A stretch of DNA of 64,000 nt from Ascidia mentula (Eukaryota > Chordata > Ascidiacea > Phlebobranchia > Ascidiidae): contig OX387202.1 in assembly GCA_947561715.1 (NCBI GenBank), positions 15,389,001 through 15,453,000 on the forward strand, written 5' to 3'. Positions 26,801-36,837 of this stretch are shown one piece after another. The translations under genes and the position numbers were made by a program. Position 1 is the first letter of the stretch; the number at the start of each line of letters is the position of its first letter. A model generated the notes under the pieces. The model did no database searches, had not been told where the DNA came from, and worked only from the letters and a program-made list of their open reading frames with translations.

Positions 26801-29800
26801 GTTGTGTGGAAATACGTATTACAAACTAATGAGATAGATTTACACCCGTTTATTTGGGAATAAGTAGTTTGTTATCCGTTATTTCAATCCTGGAATTCAT
26901 ACACTGATGATAGACAACGAAATCTAGAGCTGTTATGGTTCCGTCGGGGTCACCAATAATTCAAACGTTGACGTAACAGACCAACGAAGTCTAACGGCAA
27001 AAATCAAAAAAGACTATTAGCCCTCGCCTATGTCATATGTGGTATTGTTCGATAAACACGTTGTTATGGATATTGATGTAGATCGACTTACAAGGTAACA
27101 CTTGATGACTTCAAACGATTGCCTTCTGTAATACGGAGCAGTGCTGGCGCTTTTCAGGCACTTGAGGGCGCTGGCGATGATCTCCTGAACCTAACTCAGA
27201 AAAATAAAACAATTTAAAAAAAATTAAAATAAAAATAAAAAAATAAAAATAAAACGAGTTTAACGCAGCATCGGCTAAGACGCGAAGTTGAATGACGAAG
27301 TAAAAATCAAACGGGATTCGTGCGCAGGATAACAATGGTTCGAATCCCGGTTGAGGCAAGCTAAGTCATATTACTTTTTAAAGTTTTTTTTACTTAAGAA
27401 TTTGGGGCTAAAAATAGTACATCGCACGCAGTATGCATTATTGGCTGATTTACAGTGTTTAAACTATAGGATAACCTCATTTTTAAAGTTTTTAAAAATA
27501 GACAAATCCATTAAAAAATTGATGTTATGGAAGATACAAACGTATATATACCGTATTTAAACCAAGTCTGAAGTATAACTCTGATCATTTCATGACATAA
27601 ATAATGCCCATTTGACGAGCACAGAAATGGACAACTCGTACAAAAAAATAGTCCACACTGACTTACAGGCAACAACACCGGTGACTTGGATTCGTTGAAC
27701 TGGATTTTCAAACAAGGTCCAATTGAATCCGAATCATCGAAGGCCAAGCTCTGAGCCTCTTTCAACATTTTGCGATTCGACCCTCCGAATTTTCCTAAAA
27801 CACGGAACGCCACGTGGGCGATGTCGTCCGATGGATTTCGCAATGTTCGCCAGAGCGCTTGCATCAGTTCGGCGCGGACCGGCTGGATTGAAACCGCACA
27901 TTGGAACGCAAAAGAATGCAAAAATATTGTTTGTTTAGTTCACACTCTTATGCAGGCTCACAAGAATCTAGCAGATTGGCCAAACTTTGTACATATCACC
28001 GTTTTATGTCTGACTACTATACGTTATCGTTTTCAGCAAGGATAAAGAATGACATGGCCATTTGAAATCACCTATTTACAATGGCCTATACTCGGGAAAA
28101 AATAGCCTGTCTGGGAGATCCTACCAATCATATGACTGCACGAAATATTGCTGGGTTCTCTGAGAGGGTATTAAGCTACGTAGTCGCTTGTTATCGTACC
28201 TGTATGTGATCGTACAAGAAATCTGGTTGCAGATTGTCAACGCACAACTCCAACGTCCTCAGTCCCTGCGTAACAAAATGTGTTTCGTCGGGGTCACCAA
28301 TAGTTCAAACGCTCGCATAACAGGTCAACACAATTAAACAGCACAGGCCAAAAGGGCAATTAGCATTTGCCCATGCCTTTGTTCGAAAAACACCCAACGG
28401 TCACTACACAAACAAACAACGGTTTTCTAACATAGGGCCCATAACCTATGTGGGTATTCGATATTAACAAACAGCGTCGGGGTCACCAATAAACAAACAG
28501 CGGTTTTCTAACATACACCCCTAACCTGTGCTATTATTCGATATTAACAAACAGCGTCGGGGTCACCAATAAACAAACAGCGATTTTCTAACATACACCC
28601 CTAACCTATGTTATTATTCGATATTAACAAACAGCGTCGGGGTCACCAATAAACAAACAGCGATTTTCTAACATACACCCCTAACCTGTGTTATTATTCG
28701 ATATTAACAAACAGCGTCGGGGTCACCAATAAACAAACAGCGATTTTCTAACATACACCCCTAACCTGTGTTATTATTCGATATTAACAAACAGCGTCGG
28801 GGTCACCAATAAACAAACAGCGATTTTCTAACATACACCCCTAACCTGTGTTATTATTCGATATTAACAAACAGCGTCGGGGTCACCAATAAACAAACAG
28901 CGATTTTCTAACATACACCCCTAACCTATGATATTATTCGATATTAACAAACAGCGTCGGGGTCACCAACAAACAAACAGCGGTTTTCTTACAAAGGTTT
29001 TTAATTTACTTGTGTTATGAGCGTCTGGCAACCGTTCAAGGCCGAAACAAGTGGATCCATGAGCATTGGAAGATACGGAAGAAGGGAACTGAGGCGGACC
29101 GGGACAGTCAGGCAGAGTTCAACGAACAGATCCTTCATGTGCTGTTTGTGTAATCCGCTTTGCAAACTGTTCAGACCTTGTGAAAGAAGTGAGTTTTACA
29201 CCAGAGATCAATGCGTTTTGAGTACCACATGCGTTTTGTTCTTCATGGAACTTCTAAACTTTAAAATATTTCAAAATACACTCTATATAAAATGCGCCAG
29301 TTGATGATAAACTTTTATCGATACATAGTATGTTCCATAATACCTGGTATGTTTCATTTTTTAAATAAGAAATACAAACACCGTAAATTTAACATCAGTT
29401 GTGACGTAAGTTTGATTGAGAAACCGATCAAACCACACCAACAAGATACAGCATCACCATTAGGTTTATTTAACAAAATTCTTTCTGCTAAAAAATATGA
29501 TCCACACCTTGCAGGAGGTTGGGAAGAAGAGGGAGAAATTCCTGGTAGAGGGAGTCGTGGCTCCCGCCTCCGATGGAGCGGAAGAGAGCGCGGAGGAGGA
29601 GGAAATAATTGTACGGATCCTGTGCAGTGTTGGCGAGCGAAAGGGATTTCGTGACGATCGTATGGAGATGAGGTTTCAGCATTTGTTCGTTCTCGTTGGC
29701 GAACAACGACACAGATCCGAATACGAGCTAAAAATATCGTGTTTAAGTCCAGTGGCCCCCAAACTGTGCGTCGTTTCAAATTTCAATGGGCGCCGCGAAA

Positions 29801-32800
29801 AAATTTAAAAAACTTAGCCTTCTGCGACTCAAAATTGCAATCGTGTCACATGAGAAAAAGTTTGAGAAACACTGTTTAGGCATATTGTGCATAAGTTTTA
29901 TGTCCAATGTCATTATAACGGCCACTGTATGTCATTATTAGGTTTAGTTGCAGAATAAATCCGTACATGTCAAAAGCTACACTATTTTAAATTTTTAGGA
30001 AAATCCTGTACTACTAACGTTGCTAAATGCATGCTTTTTGGGGTTAGCCTGTGAAGAGTTCAGGTCAATGGCTCCTTATGTGTGTGCTCACCTTAAATAG
30101 CTTCAAATACAGGTTAGACTTTTCCCCGGGTATTCCCATGTCTTCAAGTCGTTCGAGCAGGAATTCAACCAGGATTGTGGCGAACGTGGCGGAGGTGTGC
30201 GGGCTTGCTAGAAACGAATTGGCCACAATCTAAACGAGAAGCAAAGGGTTGGTTAAGTCGGGTAAACTTGCAATACTATGTATGCAATACACCGTTCAAC
30301 AACTTGTGAATTATAAGTGACGAATGCATGGTACCATTTAAAAACTAGCAAAACACATGCCGGCCAAACAATTTTTTAGATTACGTTACATGTGCATTGT
30401 GGATCTGACAATTAAAGTGACGAATGTGAAGTTCCAAACACGTCCAGCGTTCAAAGTTTTCAATTTACACGAAAAGCATGCACAACAAACATAGGCCCCA
30501 TAGAATATTCCCAGACGAATTTCTAGGAAAATAAACGATTTTAACGCAATATAAAGAAACCAAATTTAGCAAACAATACGTTTCGAATCAGAAGTGGGAC
30601 AAAGTGATCAACAACCCCAAGCCTCTGGCGGCCATTCCTCACCTGTAAGGCGTAGTTGTTGTAAATTCGGTCCACAACATATTCGATAGTTGCAGAGAAT
30701 ATCTCGCGAAAGGTGAGGGGATTCATCATGGTAAAAACGCCCGCGAAATGTTCGAGTACTTCTTTCTCCTCTTTTACTCTCATCGGGTGAGAATTCGCCG
30801 CTCTCACGGTCGTCTGTCCGGTCGAACTTACCGTTATCTGTTGCAATGAAGGGTAAGGGTTTCTTAACTCGTTGGATTATACCACGTGGCAAATTTGGTA
30901 GACTTCGTGGAGGTTAAAACCAAAACCAACATTTTCAAAATGAGAAAATATAGCATTTATTACAAAGAAAGAGAACTCAAAGCAGAGGTCACGGCCATAT
31001 GTTGCTCCGTTCAAAAACTGTACTGTTAACCTTAGTTGACAAACACCGAAATAAGCGCTCTGTTGTTTCGTTACTATTTAAGAGAAATTAACCCCCAAAA
31101 TACGTTAAACCTGCCGTTACAAACTGCGTTATAGTGCTAGTAAACGTACGTACGAAAAAAAAAATTATCTCCGCCAGTGAAACATTCAAATCCACGGTTC
31201 TCACCTGGTATATGTCCAGTGCCTTGAGCGCGTATCGAACCAACTTTACAAAGAGTGCGGTTTCCTCGGGCAAAAATTGCTTATTGGAAGAAACGAGAGG
31301 GGTGATCTGGGTTGCGCCCCCGGATTCCTTGATCGTGGCCCCCTTAAACGACCCAGCCCCCCATGTGATTGTCTTCACCCCACAAACGAGGCTTTTCACC
31401 AAACTTCGGCAATCAGCCACAGTTACTTGACTCAACGGCTTGCTGTCTTCTGCGGATAAATACAAAATGTGGCAAGGATGTTGAAAGTAAGGTTTAATGT
31501 AGTTTAAAGCAGGGTGCAAAAACATTTATATCGGATTCGAATCAGAAATTTAAATATTTTGGATTCGAATCTAAAATGATTAAATGTATCTGATTCGAAT
31601 CCAAAATTTTCAGCGACGAAACATTCCGCTTGGTGGTAACAAAATCACAGCCTGTTAACTAATATCGTTAATAGGGATAGACAAAGCAGAATATAGAATC
31701 TTTAGGATTCGAATCCAAAAACTTACAAAATGAAAAAAAACATTCCGTCACAGCAGTGAAGGATAAGCCTGAAATTTCGAAAATTTAATAAAAAGTACCC
31801 GACCCTTTATGTTTCGAATTCAAAAATTACAGCCACACACGTATCAATGTCGCGATATAAAGTGGTGTATGTACTTGATAATAGCATCGCAGACTCCGAA
31901 TGTCAAACAGATGTTCTAGAATAATTCCGTAATTGCCAGTCGATTCGTTTTGATAAAGTTGATAATAGCTAAACGCTTGGTCTCACAAAAAGCTTCGAAA
32001 TCTTGAACTAAAAAGGCCATCAAAAAAACTTACCCGTCTTTGTTTTCTTGTCGAGTTCTGGAACTTTTATCCCAGGTTGGGGGGTCGATGGTCCGGGGGG
32101 CAATGAGAACGTCGCCTGAGCGGTTGGGGTTGGAGGGGGCTGGAATTTCAAAGTACATTATTTTCTGGGGTACGGTATAGTTAATACTTGCAAGGCATTG
32201 GCTTGGCCCTGACGTTAGTTGTCTTTATGCAATAAAAACAGGACAAGTTGAAACAACTAACAAAGCACGTCCAGATGGGTAAGAATAAAAACAGTAAAAG
32301 GGAAAAAACAAATCCAATGCATACAACAAGGAAAGTTTCAAGTTTCTGAAATTTTTTTAAAAAGTCTGATATTTAAATTTCCACAACCTACCACAGGCGT
32401 TTGTGGCGTTTCAGCTTGCGTTGAACTCGACGCCGAGCTCGTTGCGGCAGCAGATGACGTCACAGATGATGACGTAGTTTCGTTTGCCGATTGCTTGCAT
32501 CTTGCGAAGAGAGAGGGCAGGACGTGCTTGGTGATGGTTCGGAACTTCAGCACGAAAACCTCCAACATTTTCATAAGAATTTCCCTGCCTTGTTGCTGTG
32601 GAGTGATTGAGAGTGTGAAAGTATGAAGTGATTTTTGATGTTCAGTTTTGTTATAAATTGCCCATTCCTAGGTCCACCAGCCGTACACCCATAACTTGAC
32701 AACTAAAACTAAGATGGACGTTTCTGTTTTCGGTGGAACGTAGTTGGTTCCAAAACCAACTTATTTGGCTCCCAGTTCCAGAGCCGTGTGCTCACGCAAG

Positions 32801-35800
32801 TACTTTGAAATCGAAAAGTCACAAAAAAATTACGAGCAAAAGGCTTTGGATTGATACATTGTGGAAGCCCTAGTAGTTTAATTAAATCAAACTTTTCAGC
32901 TACCAAAACTGGCAAATAAACGAGTTTATATTTTGTTATGTAAACGAAGTTTGTTACAACGTGATTTTCCGCTGTCAGTAGCGCATTTTTACTATGGTTC
33001 TCCGACTTTGCGACAGCCTTGCTAACGTCACAATGGTGCCAAGGTCATTGACGCTCACCGGACATTTTTCCGCTTCGCTTTTCTTCGTAATTCCGTCAAC
33101 CAAATGTAACAGCAGTTTGCAGGAAATGGTTTGGAAGGCGCTCGTCAACGAATCGTCGTGTACGTTTTTGGAGAAGAGGTGAACGGCAGAAGAGAGCTTA
33201 AACACAAGGTGTCATCTTAAAACTTTTTCGCTTGTCTCTTAATACTGTTGCACTATTAATGTTGATAATAAATAGGTGTTGTGCCTTAAACTTATTCTTG
33301 AATACAAAATATTAGGTATGCGGTCATATCTTGCATGCGATGCTTCGCAGAGCATTTAAAGAAGAAAATATACACAAAACTAAAAGTTTTGAAACTTTTA
33401 ATCCATATTTCTCACTTGCGACAAGGAGAGCTGGCCGCAAACTTGGTGAGTGACGTCAGCCAGGGTGCTGTAAGCCAATATCCTCAATGTTTCGCGAGCC
33501 GACCAACCGGAACCGATCAGAATATCTTCGTTGAGCAACCGATCCATGTGGGGTACGAATCCTGGTTAAGTAAATTCAGCAAAAGAGCGTCAACAACTAA
33601 GTGAGCGTCATGTACCACGTAACAATGAATTAGCCCGAGATACGAGGTGAAGTCAAAAAAGGTTGCATTCAAAAGGTCGCAACTTCGTTTCATGGGTTGA
33701 AGAAATTAAAGTTAGACATACAATATCACGTGTAGTAAGAGATAATTAGTTATATTTAAACGAAATCCGTATTTTGGTGACGTTTATAATCAAAACTACC
33801 CCATAAAAACTTTCATACTATCCTAAAGGCGTCTCGATGCCCGAAACAATACAAACTGTACATACGTGTCTTAAGATCTGTAGCGAGGATATGTCTGACG
33901 GCAATGAGCAGTTCCTTGCGTAGGGAAGCGACCTCAGGAGTGCAGTTGGTAAGTAGTTGAAGCATCGCCTGAACCATCTCGTTTGAGTATTGGATGATGT
34001 TCTCCTGTGACAACACGCATTCACGTGACAATTTAACGCACTGTGATTGGCTCGTGGCAAGTTCCAACCAGTTCAATGTTGCCATAGTTTAACTTCGTGT
34101 TCCAGAGTTGTAGAATTGAATACACAAATGTACAGAAAAACGCATAGTACGCTGTCAGTATGGGAATGGAAAAATATTGGGAACAAACCTACATTATGTT
34201 ACTGTTGCTGCCAGATGTATTATATTTTTATAATCTGTCCTTTTGGCACAATTAATGTAACTTTTATTGACCGCCGTTTCACCCGCTATTCAGCTAGACA
34301 TCCAGAAGCACAGATTATTATTCCATAAAAACCTTACAGTTTAAAAACGGGAGAGTTACCAAATACAGCACTACAACTTACGTGGTAAAGTCTGACGAAA
34401 AATGCGACGAACGACAAGGTCTTGACCTGGGCTGCCGTGAAATCAACGAATAATTCGGCATTGAAGTTGGGTCTCGCCCTGGCAGCCGCCGAAGGTTGCA
34501 GAAGAAGTGTTTTCATGATAAGAGGAATGAATTCAGCCACCACGTTCTGTGTGGCTTGCTTGTACAACTGAAAAGTAGCAAATATCGTTTACCACTATTT
34601 ATTTAAAGGGTTTTGCCTTAAAATGAAAAAAAAATGATTCAAACAGTAAACTAAATAGATCACTTAGTAAACAACAAGCTGAGGTAGCCACAGCTTCACA
34701 AAACTATTCGAGTTTTTGTCAAATTGTTTAATAAAAATACAGAAATTTAAAATAAAAAATACTTGCAGACTTACCTGATACATAAGAACAACTGTAATAG
34801 GAATTTCCTGCAGCACCTTCATTGAATTCAAAGCCTTGGGAATAACAGTCTACAGAAGAAAGCAACATGTCAATGCAATTGCTACACAGAGATATAGAAA
34901 TCCTGACAACTTACATGTGTGTTTTTTCCTCCAGGACTTGGGTTTCCATGGATACCCCCTCTGTACATTACTTGTGTGACCGTGCCGATTCTCTGGGGGT
35001 CTGGTAAAGCCCCTTCTGGCATGACCGGGTTTTCGAACAACCAAATCTATAACAACATTTTAGTCTGTGATGTTCATGATAGACTCTTTGTAATTTTTTT
35101 TTTCTTTGCAAAATGTAAATTTTTATAAAAAGGTTTTATTGCTAAAAGTTTTAGAGAAAAGTTGTCGGTCGGAATCCTTACCATATTTTTGGGCAATTCA
35201 GCATAAATCCGTTTGACCAAGGCAAGAAACTGTTGAATCTAAACAAACAAACAAATAATTTAGTTGCCAACCTTAAGGCATTATTATCCAAAAAGAGAAC
35301 TGTCTACCTCTGGTGCCATTTGCGGCCTAAACTGTTTGTGAAGTTCGATGATGATTTTGATACAAACTTGTACATTTTCTTCATTGTCCACCTATGAAAG
35401 GTATTCACAATTTTAATAATTCTAAATCATTTATCACCACTGCCACTTTTTATAGTTCATTGTACAATTTTGTCACCTTATTAGCTATTTTTTAGAGTCA
35501 ATAAATTTTTGTATATTTTAATACTAACTAATTTATTTACATTACTCCTGCAGTAACATTACTTAACAGTCATCACATACCTCAAGCAATTGAAAGCACA
35601 AGTTGAGAATGTTTTTTACATGGGCACGAAGATGATCATTGGTTGGAATTCGGTGCAACACATCAAGCACGAGTTTTCTTAATTGCTAAAAAATAAAAAT
35701 AACAGTTAAGTGTAACTTTTTCAAAAAAATACAAGTTGATTTTTTTCTTCTGCATGTGTTTTCTCCATTGCCAGAGAAAAACCAGTGTTCAACAGAAAGC

Positions 35801-36780
35801 CTGACATGATGGAACAGACAAGAAACATATGGAAATGCGTATTCGCAATGCATTCACGAAGCAAAATCATACAAGACACAGGCTAAAAAAAATACATTCT
35901 TATAAATGTAAAAATACTGGACTAGCGAACAAACACTGCAGGTGGAATGCAATATTTGCACAAGATATTAATATAATAGTACATAAATTTATGCTGACCA
36001 ATATCCCTTCTCACCTGTGTCGGACTTTCTGATAAAAATTGGGGCTCCACATCTTGCAGCAGTTTTATGAAGCAAGGAACGAAAACATTTAAGAACTCAG
36101 GGTACTTGGGTGATTGAGCAATATCCTGCAACATTAGAAACCACAGTAAGAAAATTTGCAAAATTCGACATAATTGGGTTGGGCAAACTTGTACTTTACA
36201 ATGTATTAGGAAGTATTATGACCTATTGTAGAATAAACATCATATATATTATCGAATGCTCCAATTTTAGTGTTGGCATACTTAAAATATATTTTAAACC
36301 ACAAATCCAAATACATGCAAAATATAATACTGTTTAATTTTGTTTATTGTCACTCACTTCAAAGTGCTCACTAATTTCCTGGGCAGCTTTTAACTTGTTT
36401 TCATCAGCTGTAAAGCAGACATGTTTAAATAATAACAGTTTAAAAAACACAATATACAAAGTATTGTTTTTGTTTTGATAACATCACCAACATAATGTCT
36501 GGTTACTTATCTATGTAAAATGTGTATGCATTTTGTGGCTTAACTTTAAAATTTGTTATATAGTAACATGTTAACTTGCATCACATTAGTTAATAATATG
36601 ACATATTGCAGTGTTATTTCCGGAACATGTAAAACTGCTTGTTTTGCACAACTTTCTGAAAACACGATTATCAGAAAGAAAATCTAATCACTTACTCGTT
36701 GTAGGGCTGTTGAGAACTGCCAAATACGACTGATACTTTAATATGTCGTGGCTTAGGTCGCCTACCGGAGTCTGCAGCAT
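160..36780 (-). CDS. TRRAP: TRRAP, histone acetyltransferase complex scaffold (58 exons, 3' end outside window)
   Basis: TRRAP is a giant PIKK-family pseudokinase. It is a nuclear scaffold that brings the SAGA and NuA4/TIP60 histone acetyltransferase complexes to activators such as Myc and E2F. I spliced 58 exons by hand. They total 8829 nt (2943 codons) with no frame break, and every junction phase agrees. The product is collinear with vertebrate TRRAP (about 3860 residues) from the N-terminus to the start of the FAT region. Diagnostic stretches include EVLEHFAGVFTMMNPLTF, NYFLLLRALFRSIGGGSHD and RHQPVNTQIGLMDGNTFC. The start ATG at 36780-36778 is chosen because an in-frame TAA lies upstream at 36837-36835 with no ATG between. 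The visible part is mostly HEAT-type helical repeats. The rest of FAT, the pseudokinase and FATC lie beyond position 1. Oddities: one GC-AG intron, several weak GTT/GTC donors and a glutamine-rich insert in exon 32. Identity is near certain; single exon borders may be off by a few bases. Confidence 0.97.
418..458 (+). repeat. tRNA-derived SINE fragment
   Basis: The stretch TGGGATTCGTGCGCAGAATAACAAGGATTCGA matches the 3' part of the SINE seen at 27264-27360, with a decayed B-box. It lies in the intron between TRRAP exons 57 and 58. Confidence 0.45.
2229..2376. repeat. Foldback (long inverted repeat) element in TRRAP intron
   Basis: The left arm (about 2229-2284) and right arm (about 2320-2376) are near-perfect reverse complements of about 55 nt, separated by about 35 nt. 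Both arms contain GGCCACTGTTT, then a GACCTATRAGGTC core, then TCATCAGTGCAGC. Half-copies occur at 15325-15370 and 53611-53636. This structure fits a non-autonomous miniature inverted-repeat transposon. It lies in the intron between TRRAP exons 53 and 54. Confidence 0.75.
2563..2597 (-). repeat. tRNA 3'-half-like fragment (SINE relic)
   Basis: The minus strand reads GAGGGTTCAAATCCCGT followed by CGACACC, which looks like a tRNA T-arm and acceptor stem. There is no matching 5' half: TRRAP exon 53 begins immediately upstream. It is therefore a relic, not a tRNA gene, and sits a few bases inside the intron after exon 53. Confidence 0.5.
3690..4440. repeat. Three tandem 216-221 bp repeats in TRRAP intron
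   Basis: The landmark ATTCGGAATTAATAAAATTG begins at 3751, 3972 and 4188, and a degenerate copy begins at 4409. Periods are therefore 221, 216 and 221 bp. The middle copy lacks a six-base GGGCGG that the others carry. Every unit includes several GGAATCG or GATTCGAATAC motifs. The array fills the intron between exons 50 and 51. A long stop-free minus-strand reading frame across it simply follows the repeat and is not a gene. Confidence 0.93.
8510..8560. repeat. Dispersed repeat with spliced-leader-like sequence, copy 1
   Basis: The minus strand reads TTTCTATTTGAGTAGAG followed by TACTGACGATGCC and TATAGGTCGAA. The same ordered blocks recur at 52255-52312. It lies in the TRRAP intron between exons 42 and 43. 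Confidence 0.55.
9255..22456 (-). CDS. TRRAP: TRRAP exons 24-41 (central HEAT repeats)
   Basis: Exons in order: 22456-22313, 21266-21123, 18917-18775, 18123-18001, 16964-16818, 16227-16006, 15560-15417, 15024-14840, 14068-13783, 13363-13187, 12794-12639, 12149-12035, 11786-11581, 11263-11070, 10636-10345, 9935-9750, 9504-9410, 9340-9255. Family matches include exon 25 GMDPLVLVDAVADCMSYEEK, exon 27 FVMMDLTNEVSSGAV, exon 29 MIPPRKHLLRHQP and exon 38 NKLRRIMTFAWPCLLPRNC. Exon 32 carries an insert rich in Gln, Gly and Pro (about 13850-13935) that vertebrate TRRAP lacks. Exons 28, 35, 39 and 40 use weak donors (GTCTGT, GTTCAT, GTTGGT, GTTGCT). They are kept because the reading frame and homology resume exactly at the next acceptor. 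Confidence 0.92.
10318..10340. repeat. (CCT)n microsatellite abutting the exon 38 donor
   Basis: About seven to eight CCT units on the plus strand. On the transcribed strand the intron begins GTAAGGAGGAGG, so the purine repeat forms the first bases of the intron after exon 38. Confidence 0.9.
10655..10690 (+). repeat. tRNA-derived SINE 3' fragment
   Basis: Contains GGGTTCGAATCCCAGCG, a pol III B-box inside a T-arm-like hairpin, followed by a T-rich tail. It sits about 20 nt upstream of the exon 38 acceptor in the antisense orientation. Confidence 0.45.
12535..12616 (+). repeat. tRNA-derived SINE
   Basis: Contains the family blocks GACCCATATACCAAG, CTGATTCGTG, CAGGATATCC and AGGGTTCGAATCCCGGCG. 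It lies just inside the intron after TRRAP exon 34 on the opposite strand to the gene. Its nearest relatives here are 51484-51580 and 53222-53322. Confidence 0.75.
15325..15370. repeat. Half-copy of the foldback element
   Basis: Contains GGCCACTGTTTTGACCTGTC, AGGTTTCTTCAGTG, matching one arm of the 2229-2376 element with a few changes. It lies in the intron after TRRAP exon 30. Confidence 0.55.
16965..18000. other. TRRAP intron between exons 27 and 28
   Basis: About 1 kb with no supported exon. It contains the AT microsatellite at 17799-17821. I see no coding homology on either strand. Confidence 0.6.
17799..17821. repeat. (AT)n microsatellite
   Basis: Eleven uninterrupted AT units in the intron between TRRAP exons 27 and 28. 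Confidence 0.95.
18177..18224. repeat. 24-bp tandem duplication
   Basis: Two copies of CAGATGKGCAGGTGACGAAC plus CTTAA, differing at one base, lie about 55 nt upstream of the TRRAP exon 27 acceptor. Confidence 0.85.
18918..21122. other. TRRAP intron between exons 25 and 26 (2.2 kb)
   Basis: No exon or RNA gene supported. It contains the (GGTT)n microsatellite at 19093-19133. The remainder is AT-rich single-copy-looking sequence. Confidence 0.6.
19093..19133. repeat. (GGTT)n microsatellite
   Basis: About ten uninterrupted GGTT units on the plus strand inside a TRRAP intron. Confidence 0.95.
21817..21880. promoter_or_regulatory. Intronic YY1/NRF1-like promoter motif pair
   Basis: AAAATGGCCG (YY1-like) at 21817-21826 and the perfect palindromic NRF1 site TGCGCATGCGC at 21869-21879 lie in a local CpG-rich patch of an otherwise AT-rich intron (between exons 24 and 25). 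This motif pair is typical of TATA-less promoters. Whether it is active is unknown. Confidence 0.35.
24247..24348. promoter_or_regulatory. Intronic CCAAT / CACGTG / CRE-like cluster
   Basis: Within 100 bp lie CCAAT (24248-24252), the E-box CACGTG (24263-24268), the CRE-like TACGTCAC (24295-24302) and ATTGG (24344-24348). Two opposed CCAAT boxes flanking USF/MAX- and CREB-type sites are a common core-promoter layout. It lies in the largest TRRAP intron. Function is inferred from motifs only. Confidence 0.4.
25130..25139 (+). promoter_or_regulatory. Consensus kappaB site
   Basis: GGGACTTTCC is an exact NF-kappaB consensus, embedded in a CpG-rich patch with an adjacent GAGCGAGCGAGCGAGC repeat. 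A ten-base match can occur by chance in 64 kb. Confidence 0.3.
26309..26396 (-). repeat. tRNA-derived SINE
   Basis: The minus strand reads GACCAATATACCAAG, AAAACCTGATCGGGAATCGTG, GATATCATGGGTTCGAATCC and CGGTGTGG. This is the same family as 51484-51580. It lies in the intron after TRRAP exon 23, in the sense orientation. Confidence 0.8.
26430..36780 (-). CDS. TRRAP: TRRAP exons 1-23 (N-terminal HEAT repeats)
   Basis: Exons in order: 36780-36696, 36407-36358, 36125-36015, 35685-35581, 35391-35308, 35238-35182, 35046-34915, 34849-34775, 34567-34382, 34004-33866, 33561-33416, 33196-33059, 32595-32392, 32139-32034, 31449-31205, 30837-30643, 30229-30092, 29727-29508, 29176-29010, 28265-28200, 27882-27667, 27190-27092, 26595-26430. 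Each is bounded by AG and GT on the minus strand and matches vertebrate TRRAP in order. Examples: exon 4 LRKLVLDVLHRIPTNDHL, exon 9 NVVAEFIPLIMKTLL, exon 19 KQHMKDLFVELCLTVPVRL, exon 21 PVRAELMQALWRTLRNP. The proline-rich low-complexity linker of vertebrate TRRAP is represented by exons 13-14 (Ser/Ala/Thr-rich, then Pro-rich). Exon 1 encodes MLQTPVGDLSHDILKYQSYL, which is poorly conserved, so the extreme N-terminus is the least certain part. Confidence 0.93.
26935..27065. repeat. Dispersed repeat related to the 80-bp minisatellite
   Basis: Contains CGTCGGGGTCACCAATAATT, then TCAAACGTTGACGTAACAG, and ends near TTCGATAAACACG. A related copy with the same block order begins at 28283. The GTCGGGGTCACCAAT block is also in every minisatellite unit. 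Confidence 0.7.
27264..27360 (+). repeat. tRNA-derived SINE
   Basis: Contains CGGGATTCGTGCGCAGGATA and ATGGTTCGAATCCCGGTTGA. It has a perfect B-box and a diverged 5' half. It lies in the TRRAP intron between exons 21 and 22, antisense to the gene. Confidence 0.65.
28410..28996. repeat. 80-bp minisatellite, about 7 copies
   Basis: GCGTCGG recurs at 28473, 28553, 28633, 28713, 28793, 28873 and 28953, a strict 80-bp period. Each unit contains ACAAACAGCG, TTTTCTAACATACACCCC, TAACCTRTG, TTATTATTCGATATTAAC and GTCGGGGTCACCAAT. Central copies are almost identical; the edge copies are more diverged. It fills most of the TRRAP intron between exons 19 and 20. Confidence 0.97.
29750..29874. repeat. hAT-like miniature inverted-repeat element
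   Basis: The ends read CAGTGGCCCCCAAACTGTG and, on the other strand, CAGTGTTTCTCAAACTTTT. The element is 125 bp. Flanks TTTAAGTC and TTTAGGCA could be a decayed 8-bp target duplication. It lies in the TRRAP intron between exons 17 and 18. Confidence 0.6.
31533..31715. repeat. Cluster of palindromic GATTCGAATC motifs
   Basis: GATTCGAATC occurs at about 31534, 31562, 31592 and 31704, with a related TTTCGAATTC further on. Related GGAATCG motifs build the 3690-4440 array. It lies in the TRRAP intron between exons 14 and 15. Confidence 0.75.
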
Positions 36781-36796
36781 TTTGTAAACCTTTTGT

Positions 36797-36808
36797 CTAT
36801 TTCCACAT
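36797..36808 (-). promoter_or_regulatory. Candidate minimal uORF in TRRAP 5' leader
   Basis: On the minus strand ATG TGG AAA TAG (Met-Trp-Lys-stop) lies 16 nt before the TRRAP ATG and in a different frame. If the transcript starts upstream of 36808, ribosomes meet this three-codon ORF first, which could lower TRRAP translation. The transcription start is unknown, so this is inference. Confidence 0.35.
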
Positions 36809-36821
36809 GGTTCTCGGCAAC

Positions 36822-36830
36822 GGCGGGAAA
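36822..36830 (-). promoter_or_regulatory. E2F-type box upstream of TRRAP
   Basis: The minus strand reads TTTCCCGCC, a consensus E2F site, 42 nt upstream of the TRRAP start codon. The same nonamer lies upstream of KIF15. A CCAAT sequence lies further up at about 37030. Position and motif suggest a TATA-less, growth-regulated promoter; no experimental evidence is available here. Confidence 0.45.
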
Positions 36831-36837
36831 ATAATTA

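Noticed and set aside
28410-28996. Regular repeat array that could suggest CRISPR
   Set aside because: The whole 80-bp unit is repeated, with no variable spacers between short repeats, and the DNA is an intron of an animal gene.
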